Virus record (IMG/VR): IMGVR_UViG_3300020021_000035
Location: 1-31,823 of that record
From: a virus
Length of the DNA: 31,823 bases
Strand: one strand, 5' to 3'
Below are positions 21,740 to 29,495 of this stretch, one piece after another; the first letter of the stretch is position 1, and each line of letters starts with the position of its first letter. Below the pieces are notes generated by a model, which was not told the origin of the DNA, did no database searches, and worked only from the letters and a program-made list of their open reading frames with translations. Both the position numbers and the translations under genes were made by a program.

Positions 21740-22125
21740 TTCGCAACGTCGAAGAGAAAGACTTGCCTAGACTGCGAGAGCTTCACAAGGCCACAGGCTT
21801 TGAGTGGGAGTTTCCCGAGAATCTTCTATCGGCAAAGGTCTGGGTAGATGAAAATGACGAGCCGGTGATGATGGTGGGCGCGAAAGTTATTGCCGAGGCT
21901 GTCCTGATTTCCTCGAAACAGCAGACGCCGGGGATGCGCTTGGCAATTCTTCGGGAACTCTTTGACGCAGTGAAAAACGAGTGCATGGGTAACGGAATTA
22001 CCGAGGCGATTACATGGATTCCAGAGGTTATTTGGAGACCGTACTCGCGCAGACTCAAAGGGCTTGGCTGGGTGGAATCGAAGTATAAAACAATGTGTTT
22101 TTTAGCGAAGGGGAAAAATGCCTAA
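21736..22125 (+). CDS. GNAT-family-like acetyltransferase
   Basis: A 129-aa protein starting MIRNVEEKDLPRLRELH, the usual opening of GNAT N-acetyltransferases, followed by KVWVDENDEPVMMVGAKVIA strands, a helix MRLAILRELFDAVKNECMG, and a C-terminal WRPYSRRLKGLGWVES segment. The canonical Q/RxxGxG/A acetyl-CoA loop is not obvious. Phages often carry such genes within tail operons, with unknown targets. ATGA overlap with the previous stop sets the start. Confidence 0.65.
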   Translation: MIRNVEEKDLPRLRELHKATGFEWEFPENLLSAKVWVDENDEPVMMVGAKVIAEAVLISSKQQTPGMRLAILRELFDAVKNECMGNGITEAITWIPEVIWRPYSRRLKGLGWVESKYKTMCFLAKGKNA

Positions 22126-22624
22126 GGGTGTAGAGAAAAACGCGTTAGCAGCGCAAGGGAATGCTGTCAATCAATCCCAAGCTGCGTATAACACGGTAAA
22201 CCCGATCTATTCGTCCATGGCAGCGTCTCCGCAGGGCTTTACGCCTACCGAGAAGGCCAACGCACTCACGGCGTCCTCGCAGTCGCTTGGGGGCGGCGTT
22301 GCGGGGGCCGTGGGGCAAGGTGGGCTATTGGCTGCAAGGACAGGTAATGCTGGAGGCGCGACGGCCGCACTTGATGATGCCGCGAGAGGCGCGGCAGTCC
22401 AGCAGTCCACTAATGCTCTTGACGTTCAGAACCAAAGCGATCAACTCGCGACCCAAAATCAGAGAGTCGGACTTGCTGGGCTGAATGGAATTTACAACAA
22501 CGCGAACAGCACAGCTTTGGGCAATCTCAACACAGCAAACAGCGCATCGCAGGCCAACGCGGCTAATAAGCTGAGCTATCTCAAGCTGGGACTCAATACC
22601 TTAGGATCGGCGGCGGGCGCGTAA
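22118..22624 (+). CDS. ejection-type internal virion protein (168 aa, Ala/Asn-rich)
   Basis: A 168-aa protein almost entirely of Ala, Gly, Asn, Gln, Ser and Leu, with predicted helices and a Gly-rich centre (SLGGGVAGAVGQGG). Low complexity and a place between tail and fibre genes resemble podovirus ejection proteins that leave the capsid ahead of DNA. Identification is by composition and position. It overlaps neighbours by 8 nt and 1 nt. Confidence 0.55.
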   Translation: MPKGVEKNALAAQGNAVNQSQAAYNTVNPIYSSMAASPQGFTPTEKANALTASSQSLGGGVAGAVGQGGLLAARTGNAGGATAALDDAARGAAVQQSTNALDVQNQSDQLATQNQRVGLAGLNGIYNNANSTALGNLNTANSASQANAANKLSYLKLGLNTLGSAAGA

Positions 22625-24018
22625 TGGCGAATCCCCTGATTGCCAATTTCCTAGCCAATCAACAGGCAACGACTCCTCCCTTTCTCGGGACATCAATCTC
22701 CATGCCCAGTTCTGCGCCTTCAATGGGTGCGCCCGTTTTGCCGAACGTCACGGCTCCGCAGGGAACTCTTCAGGGCGACATGAATGAGCACGGCAGACTC
22801 GTAGATACAGGATCTGGAGTCGATCAGGTTCAGAACCCACTTCTCAGAGGAATCGCGAAGGGTGCCGATATCCTCGGGTCGGTCTTCGCACCCAGAATTG
22901 CGCAATTTATCCCCGGCACCACCTTGCATCACCAATTACTGACGAATCAGGCAGAACAAAGAGTTCAGCAGGACGAAGCGCAGAGCAAGGACGCTGCGGA
23001 TACAGCCAATACTGTTGCCACGACAGCGCACACCAACGCTGCGACTACTGGATTGCCGACAGAGCAAGCCGACGCCCATACTGCTAGCGGTGCTAGCGTG
23101 CGCCTGACAAATGATCGGGCGGATGCGCTAGAGAATGCACCGGACCCGGTTCAGACTCTGCAACAGGCTCACGCCGCCGCCGTGCTTAGAGAGGTGCAGG
23201 CTGGACGCGATCCCTCGCAGGCTCCCGACGTCCAGCATCTCTCCGATGCCATAACGTCGCTTCAAAAGCAACCCGCAGAGCAGGGTGTTGGCAAGACTAC
23301 AGACATTGTGGGGCCTGATGGAAAAGTCCATACGATGGGATATAACCAGAAGACGAGCAAGTTTGACATAGACGAAGGCCTGAGCGGATTCAGGCCTGCA
23401 GTAACGAATGTCAACGCGGGAACGGCTGCCATTGACCGGGAATCCAAGCAGTTTGGGACGCCCTACCAGAAGTCCCTGGATGCCTCTAATTCCCAGCTTG
23501 AAAAGATCGCGGACGCAAGAGCGATGATTAATGGCAACGCAGAGGCTCAGGGCCTTGGCGTCCCTAAGGTTCTCACCGCATTAGTTGGCGGCCAGGGAAC
23601 CGGAGTTCGCATTACGCAGGCAGAGCTTACCTCTATTGCCCACGCTCGCGGCCTCTCCGGAGACGTAGAAGGAACGCTTAGCAAATGGGCTGGCAAGGGT
23701 GCGCTGACTGGGGAGCAGCAGAAGCAGCTCACGCAGATCATGGACGATGTAAAGGCGCGCCTTCTCCAGAAACAGCAGATCGCCAGCGGTACGCTCGACA
23801 CAATCAATGGAGCCTCTAGCCGAGATGAAATTATCGCAGCAGACAAATCGGCGAGACAGCAGTTTGCAAGCCTTGAAAACGGAGGCACTCAGTCTTCCGG
23901 AGGAAGCGGCCTAGCCGTTAGCCTCAAAGAGGCGATGGCGCTCCCTCAGTTCAAAGGAAAATCGCAGGATGAAGTAACCGCAGCAATCAAAGCGGCCGGT
24001 CACGCGGTGGCTCCGTAA
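22624..24018 (+). CDS. ejection-type internal virion protein (464 aa)
   Basis: A 464-aa protein: a hydrophobic-Pro N-terminus, a Thr/Ala-rich helical middle (about 115-170), and a charged C-terminal half (LDASNSQLEKIADARAMIN; LTGEQQKQLTQIMDDVKARL). The last part, LKEAMALPQFKGKSQDEV, resembles a small helical binding motif. No enzyme motif, including muramidase, is visible. Probably co-expressed with its two flanking low-complexity genes. Confidence 0.55.
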   Translation: MANPLIANFLANQQATTPPFLGTSISMPSSAPSMGAPVLPNVTAPQGTLQGDMNEHGRLVDTGSGVDQVQNPLLRGIAKGADILGSVFAPRIAQFIPGTTLHHQLLTNQAEQRVQQDEAQSKDAADTANTVATTAHTNAATTGLPTEQADAHTASGASVRLTNDRADALENAPDPVQTLQQAHAAAVLREVQAGRDPSQAPDVQHLSDAITSLQKQPAEQGVGKTTDIVGPDGKVHTMGYNQKTSKFDIDEGLSGFRPAVTNVNAGTAAIDRESKQFGTPYQKSLDASNSQLEKIADARAMINGNAEAQGLGVPKVLTALVGGQGTGVRITQAELTSIAHARGLSGDVEGTLSKWAGKGALTGEQQKQLTQIMDDVKARLLQKQQIASGTLDTINGASSRDEIIAADKSARQQFASLENGGTQSSGGSGLAVSLKEAMALPQFKGKSQDEVTAAIKAAGHAVAP

Positions 24019-25757
24019 TGGGCCAGCAAGATCCGTTCGCCTCGATAGCTAAACCGGTTCAGAATGATCCGTTCGCCGCCATCGCTAAGCCTGTCGCGGC
24101 CGCGCCCGCTGATACACGCAATGGCATCCAGAAGGCCGTAGACGCTGCCAGCGCGCCCGATTCTCCTGAGACGCGTGCAGCGCGAATCTCTTCGGAAGGA
24201 CCGGTCCTTGGCCGTATTTCCAACGCAGCAAACGCCTTCGGAAGTGGGGCGTCACAGATGCTATTCCAGCCGCTTGCGCATCCCATTGACGCGGCCGCGG
24301 GGCTGGCCAATGGAATCGCGCACAGCTCACCCTGGTCGGGAGTGGCAGACCCGGATAATCCGCTCACCAAGATGATTCAATCGACAGTGGGAGATTTTCA
24401 CGACAACGGGGCCGCAGAGGCTCTCCCTCGCCTTGGAGGTCAGGTTGCCGGCGGCATCGCTGCCGGAGAGCTTGGAGGCCAACTGGTAAGGGCGGCAGCT
24501 CCGATCATAAAGGCCGCGGGTAGCACTGCGAGAACAATGGCAATCGGTGACCCTGATGCGGCGGCCTTGCATGGCCTGAAAATTCCCGCTGGCTCTGGCA
24601 AAGTTCAGCCCATGCAAAATAGTGTGCAGGCTGCGCGCCCATATCTTCAAGGTGTCAACTCTTTGGAGGATCTGCAGGCGAGGATTCCGCAGGCTAAAGA
24701 TGAAATCTGGTCACCTTATCAGGAAACGATAGATAAGGCCGGAAATCACCCCGTCAATGGCCCCGATGGACCCACGACCCTTTCAGCGTTAGAGCAGGAG
24801 CGCCTGCAGCTATCAGCCCTAAATAGAGGGCTCAAGGCGGGCGATCCCAACGCGCTGCAGCTTGCGCAGCAAAAGGGCATGAATCAAGCGGACCTTCTCG
24901 ATAGGGAAAAGGCTGTCACTTCGGCTCTCGACCCAGAGCTTTCCAAGTTCGGCATCGACCCTCAAGCTATCCGCGGAAACTTCGGAGCGGTGTCGAGAAT
25001 TGGTAACCAGATAAGCGGTAAAAGTACTCTTCTCGAAAAGCCTCAACCGTTCGGGATCGGGAAAATGTTGGATATCCGTCTCGATAACCCGAAGAGTTGG
25101 CTCGGCAAGCCGGTGGAAGGGGTTAGGGACCTGATCGCAGGCCGGCCACTGTTCAGTGGTAGCCCTACAGATGTAGGGATCAGCGAAGGCTTCAGATCTG
25201 CAGGGCCTAAGCCAGATTTGGGCAGCTTCACCCCGCCGCAGTCTCAGAAACTTCTCGGCTCCAGCATTCCCGGGATACCGCATGAGTCGCCGTTCGTAAA
25301 GCAGCCAATAGTTACCCCGCCGCCATCGCAAACTGCGTTCAGGTTGCCATCGTCGGCCTCTGACGGGGAGACTCAGCCCATGCTGGGGATAAAAGCAAAT
25401 ATCCCTCAATCGGTATCGGACGATTTCTCTAGAACTAGAGTGGTGCCTTCAGGCGGCGAATTGAGGCGCATGGGAGGAACTGTCCTGCCACCAGAGACGA
25501 AGGGATTAGCGCTACCGTCTGGAGCTGATCTGCTAAGGTTGCCATCCTCCGCGGGCGCTGGAGAAACGCAGCCGATGATCGGTATCAGCAACAATTACCC
25601 AGATCTTGCCACGGATTTCGCGAGGGAGCGCGTGCCGCCCAACGTGTTTTCGCAGGCACAGCCGATCAACAACAAGCTTTTCTATGCTGATAGCAATGGC
25701 CAGATAGTTCCGGAACGCCTTGGACTCCCAGCCCCAAAACCCAAGGCCAAGAAGTAG
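24018..25757 (+). CDS. repeat-containing ejection-type virion protein (579 aa)
   Basis: A 579-aa protein. The N-terminus contains a tandem motif: DPFASIAKPV (5-14) and DPFAAIAKPV (17-26). An amphipathic/hydrophobic region follows (about 65-175). Near the C-terminus a module of about 35 residues occurs twice, starting at 442 and 507 (RLPSSASDGETQPMLGI and RLPSSAGAGETQPMIGI). Basic C-terminus ending PKPKAKK. It could be internalised in the capsid and inserted in the membrane at infection. It ends the run of + genes before a 281-nt stretch with no + strand gene. Confidence 0.6.
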   Translation: MGQQDPFASIAKPVQNDPFAAIAKPVAAAPADTRNGIQKAVDAASAPDSPETRAARISSEGPVLGRISNAANAFGSGASQMLFQPLAHPIDAAAGLANGIAHSSPWSGVADPDNPLTKMIQSTVGDFHDNGAAEALPRLGGQVAGGIAAGELGGQLVRAAAPIIKAAGSTARTMAIGDPDAAALHGLKIPAGSGKVQPMQNSVQAARPYLQGVNSLEDLQARIPQAKDEIWSPYQETIDKAGNHPVNGPDGPTTLSALEQERLQLSALNRGLKAGDPNALQLAQQKGMNQADLLDREKAVTSALDPELSKFGIDPQAIRGNFGAVSRIGNQISGKSTLLEKPQPFGIGKMLDIRLDNPKSWLGKPVEGVRDLIAGRPLFSGSPTDVGISEGFRSAGPKPDLGSFTPPQSQKLLGSSIPGIPHESPFVKQPIVTPPPSQTAFRLPSSASDGETQPMLGIKANIPQSVSDDFSRTRVVPSGGELRRMGGTVLPPETKGLALPSGADLLRLPSSAGAGETQPMIGISNNYPDLATDFARERVPPNVFSQAQPINNKLFYADSNGQIVPERLGLPAPKPKAKK

Positions 25758-25758
25758 G

Positions 25759-25989
25759 CTAAAACCCGCTTCCCTCGCGGAAATCCTCGGAAAGTTCAAC
25801 ATGCCGGATTGGCAGCTTTTTGTGCTTCGAAAAGCTCAGGTATTCGAAAAATAGCTGCGTCGGCACAATGAACACCGCCAGCAACGACGAGCAAACAAGG
25901 ACAACAACCACGGCAAGCAGGATTCCACCAGCAATCGTCACCATATAGAACCTCGTACCCCATAGTGTAAGCCAAATCCAAAACATCAC
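25759..25989 (-). CDS. lone minus-strand membrane protein (76 aa)
   Basis: The only supported minus-strand gene. It encodes 76 aa from GTG 25989 (ATG 25986 follows), with a strongly hydrophobic stretch about 17-42 (MVTIAGGILLAVVVVLVCSS) and an earlier aromatic one (WIWLTLW), then a soluble tail (KHKKLPIRHVELSEDFREG). GAGGTG lies about 11 nt upstream. It converges with the preceding gene, one base apart, and fills an otherwise empty stretch. It could be a moron, for example an exclusion or host-interaction protein. A chance hydrophobic frame cannot be excluded. Confidence 0.5.
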   Translation of the reverse strand: MMFWIWLTLWGTRFYMVTIAGGILLAVVVVLVCSSLLAVFIVPTQLFFEYLSFSKHKKLPIRHVELSEDFREGSGF

Positions 25990-26002
25990 GCAGAAAAATA
26001 CA

Positions 26003-26028
26003 CCTCAACTTCGGTTGGGGATTTTATT
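26003..26028 (+). terminator. UUCG-tetraloop intrinsic terminator-like hairpin
   Basis: CCTCAAC (26003-26009), loop TTCG (26010-26013), GTTGGGG (26014-26020): a 7-bp stem with one U.G pair and the very stable C(UUCG)G tetraloop, followed by ATTTTATT (26021-26028). It precedes the fibre-type operon and sits behind the ejection-type operon. On the minus strand the hairpin is followed by TGTATTTTT, so it may act in both directions or as a leader attenuator. Confidence 0.5.
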
Positions 26029-26038
26029 GAGGGAATTC

Positions 26039-29000
26039 ATGAATAAGCTGTTGATTTCGTGCGCCTTACTGATGACCGGGACGGCCTTGGCCCAGACTGC
26101 CACTCGGTTTGACTCAAGCGTCACGACGACGGCAACAAATGTTCCAATCAATGCCCAAGCTCCAGTTTTGACGGTGCCCAACGCGATCGTGACCGTATGC
26201 GCTTTCCCGGCCACGGGCATCCCTTGCACCAACACCATTCCCATCTATCAGGATCAAGGCCTCACGACTCAAGCTGACAACCCCCTGACGACAGACCCTA
26301 AAGGCAGATTCGGCTTCTGGCTAGCTTCAGGGCAGTATTCCTACTCAGTTCAGAATCAGCAGGGGCAGAACGTCGGCAACTTTTCTCTAAGCCTCGGCGG
26401 ATCTGGAGGCAATGGAGCTCCAGTCGGTCTAGGGGCGCGGCAAGACTCGAATATTAGCGGCTCAGCTTTCATCAATGAGGGCATCTACAACACTCAGGTC
26501 TACGCTACCGGGACGAATACCGGCCAAGGGAACTTCTTCAACAGTGCCAACTGTATTGCCAATGGCGCTTGCGCGGGAGTCATTCCTCCGACCTCGCCCG
26601 ACACCTCAGCACCGGGGCTTGGATTCTCGACCTCGAAGCTTTCCTCAATCGTCACCGACTACCGCGCCAACAGCATCGCGATAGTGTCTTTCAATCCTCA
26701 ACTGACTTTTGCCTCTGCCTTTGACGGTGGAGCACAGTCAGTGCATTTCAGTCAGGTGGACTACACCGAAGCCAGCCCGTCACCAATTCAGGGAAATACG
26801 CAGGCGCTCTTATCCGAGGAAGTTCTATTCGGCGATCCCGGTTTCAGCAACGGTCTCAGCGGATGCCCGGATTATTGCCCAAACGCTCCGCATACCTCCG
26901 TAGCTCAGTGGTCGCTTCACAACGTCCATGACCTGTTTACGTCGTACAACGGGTCCGGCATCAACAACGTCAACACGAAACAAACGGTATTTGGTGGTAC
27001 CGGAGACTCGCAGGACGAGGCAGACTTTGACTTTTACATGGGTGGATGCGTAGCGCCCTCTGACGAGTGCCACCACTGGCAGTCGGTACATATCGCCACG
27101 GCAGGAGACTATGGGGGAGTCATCGCTACGGCTACCGGCTCTACCAACTTCTTCGTCACCACGACAGCTAATTCCTCATCGCAGGGGCAGGGAAGATTCC
27201 TCATCGGCCTCAACCCGGTTACGGGAACGGATAGCACCCCACTCCAGAATTTAATTGTGTCAGCTATTACCAAACCGGGCGATGGTGGTGTTCCTTACGG
27301 GGAGGTAGTTTTTCAAGCGTCGAATATTCCCAGCAGCACCTTTCAAGGAGTTATGGCGACGGATTGCATTGTTCCCGTACAAGAAGGCGGGGTGGCGACT
27401 TGCACCGGAAGCGTGACTGTTACTTCGGGGCAACTATGCGCAGTTGGAGCGTGGAACGGGTCTTCCTGCGTAGGCTCGGCTCCGGTTATTGTGTGCACGG
27501 CATTAAATACGGGAAACATCTTCAATTTCGCGCAGCCCATTTCTGTTACCTCTCCCTCGGGAGGAGCGCAGAATCTTACGATGTCCATCCATCGCACCGC
27601 AGAAGTTGGAAGCGTTGTCTTTCAGGGCGGGATGTGCGGCGGGTATATCGCTACAAACGAGTCTCAGGTTATTGCTAACGCGGTGGGGGTTCAAGGCTTT
27701 CCCCTGATTGGCTCTTTGGGAGGAAGCGGTGTTGCTTATGCCAATTACGACGCCAGTCAGGTATGGGCGCCTATTCCTAATCCCGGTTCGTCTTGGGGAT
27801 CAAGGGACACCGGTAACACCCAGGCGGCTCATGGATTTTCTGTCGTCAGCTTGGCAAGACACTCAAATGTTGTAACTGGCACGAATGTCACTGGATTTGA
27901 CTCTGACAAGTGGAAAGAGTTGGGTGGAGCGTTCGACTTCAATGTCAGTGGTTGCACTTCCGATCCGACACTGAACAGTATTTCAGTAGGCGCTCCGATT
28001 ATCTACGCCGGCCCAGACCCCAGCGTCGGCAACCCCCACGCTGGCCAGATTGCCTATTCGCAAACAGGACCGGATACGGTAACCCCTTGCACCGCAGTCA
28101 TCGCTACCCAGTTCACCACTGCGACCTTGTTCCCCGCCGCCGAAGTCTACGACGTGATGAACCATGCAGCGGCGGTGGTTGATGGTACGTTTGTCACCAG
28201 CTATCAACCTGCCTTCACTGTTGGCGTGCCGGTCGATTCCCCCACGCACTATGCGGCTGGGGTCAACGGCATTCAGATATCTGGTGAATCTGGACAGCCT
28301 CTTCTCGACAACACCAACTACACCTCGATCAGTCACGGGTATTCGTCGCTGGTGGGGTCGGGATTCTTTGCACAGAACTTCGCCACCAACGTCATGGGTT
28401 CGAACGGCATCCAGAACCCGCAAAACATCCTGCAAAGCGACGGGCTATTCGATACCGGAATTTTTATGGGCGCTGCTCCTCCCAACAATGGAAGTGCTAT
28501 TCGAATCGGTTCCCCCAGCTCTTTGTTCGCTAATCAGAACAGTTCCTTTCGGAGGTACGGTCTGTTACAGCTCGACTGGGTTCTTAACAATGCAAGAACT
28601 CAGCTCCTGTTCGACGATGATACCCAATCCTATTGGTGGAACTATAACTTCAGTCAATACCCCTCGGTCATTTTCGGACCGACGCTGACAAACTTTGCGG
28701 TGCAGGCGGGTACAAATAATAACGTTCCAACGCAAGTGGGGGAACTGCGATACGCCGAGTTCGGATCGAACGGCAACACTCCCTTTGGTCCACTGTTCCA
28801 CGTCAAGCAGTGCGCTCCCCTCACGCCTCCTTCGGTGACCAGCATCTGCTACTCCTCGTTCACGCCAACCAATGCGGTTGTTACTCAAGGCGGTACGGCA
28901 GGCACGACGGAGTACATCTACATCCTTCAATGGAACGATGTCGCTGGCCCAGCTTACGGCAGCCCGATATTTACCTTCACGGGTGCCGCTACTCTGAGCG

Positions 29001-29485
29001 GGAGCAATTTCAACAGCATCCCATGCAGCGACATGCCGACAGGGACAACGGGCATCATCTGGGAGTTCAATAACTCCATCGGCTTCCAGAAAGTTGGTAC
29101 GTGCAGCAGTCCAAGCACCGTCCTCAACGATACGGGAACCTATACACAGGACGTCGGGCCGAACGGAACGATTGCGGGCGCACTCCAGATCAGCGGAGGC
29201 TTTGAGGCAACCGGACTTCTTGGAGGCTATTACTTCAGCCAGCCGGAGATCTACGGAACGACGACTCCCGCCCTTACTCGCACCGCTGGAATTACCCAGA
29301 CGGCAGCAGGTCAACTCAGCGTCGATACAACGGCGCAAGGCAATGGCTTGGGAACGCTCAAAGCCGCCGAATTCAGCGGGCCTGCCGTCGCCCCTTCGGG
29401 CGCGTGCACGGTCATAGGCTGGGCATTCTCTCAAGACGGCCACGCGACTTTCTGTAACGGCACTAGCTGGGCCACCAAAATATAA
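26039..29485 (+). CDS. large fibre-like surface protein with Sec signal peptide (1148 aa)
   Basis: The N-terminus MNKLLISCALLMTGTALA|Q is a textbook type I signal peptide (K3, hydrophobic core, A-L-A). A 100-aa small beta domain follows (AIVTVCAFPATGIPC, then NPLTTDPKGRFGFWLASGQY), with C54 and C63 possibly disulfide-bonded. The rest is Gly/Ser/Thr/Asn-rich beta sequence to a terminal domain with ATFCNGTSWATK. Size, composition and gene position fit a tail fibre or adhesin. The start is set by GAGGGAATTC before ATG 26039. No depolymerase active site was found. The paired Cys and signal suggest export. Confidence 0.75.
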   Translation: MNKLLISCALLMTGTALAQTATRFDSSVTTTATNVPINAQAPVLTVPNAIVTVCAFPATGIPCTNTIPIYQDQGLTTQADNPLTTDPKGRFGFWLASGQYSYSVQNQQGQNVGNFSLSLGGSGGNGAPVGLGARQDSNISGSAFINEGIYNTQVYATGTNTGQGNFFNSANCIANGACAGVIPPTSPDTSAPGLGFSTSKLSSIVTDYRANSIAIVSFNPQLTFASAFDGGAQSVHFSQVDYTEASPSPIQGNTQALLSEEVLFGDPGFSNGLSGCPDYCPNAPHTSVAQWSLHNVHDLFTSYNGSGINNVNTKQTVFGGTGDSQDEADFDFYMGGCVAPSDECHHWQSVHIATAGDYGGVIATATGSTNFFVTTTANSSSQGQGRFLIGLNPVTGTDSTPLQNLIVSAITKPGDGGVPYGEVVFQASNIPSSTFQGVMATDCIVPVQEGGVATCTGSVTVTSGQLCAVGAWNGSSCVGSAPVIVCTALNTGNIFNFAQPISVTSPSGGAQNLTMSIHRTAEVGSVVFQGGMCGGYIATNESQVIANAVGVQGFPLIGSLGGSGVAYANYDASQVWAPIPNPGSSWGSRDTGNTQAAHGFSVVSLARHSNVVTGTNVTGFDSDKWKELGGAFDFNVSGCTSDPTLNSISVGAPIIYAGPDPSVGNPHAGQIAYSQTGPDTVTPCTAVIATQFTTATLFPAAEVYDVMNHAAAVVDGTFVTSYQPAFTVGVPVDSPTHYAAGVNGIQISGESGQPLLDNTNYTSISHGYSSLVGSGFFAQNFATNVMGSNGIQNPQNILQSDGLFDTGIFMGAAPPNNGSAIRIGSPSSLFANQNSSFRRYGLLQLDWVLNNARTQLLFDDDTQSYWWNYNFSQYPSVIFGPTLTNFAVQAGTNNNVPTQVGELRYAEFGSNGNTPFGPLFHVKQCAPLTPPSVTSICYSSFTPTNAVVTQGGTAGTTEYIYILQWNDVAGPAYGSPIFTFTGAATLSGSNFNSIPCSDMPTGTTGIIWEFNNSIGFQKVGTCSSPSTVLNDTGTYTQDVGPNGTIAGALQISGGFEATGLLGGYYFSQPEIYGTTTPALTRTAGITQTAAGQLSVDTTAQGNGLGTLKAAEFSGPAVAPSGACTVIGWAFSQDGHATFCNGTSWATKI

Positions 29486-29495
29486 AGGAGAAACA

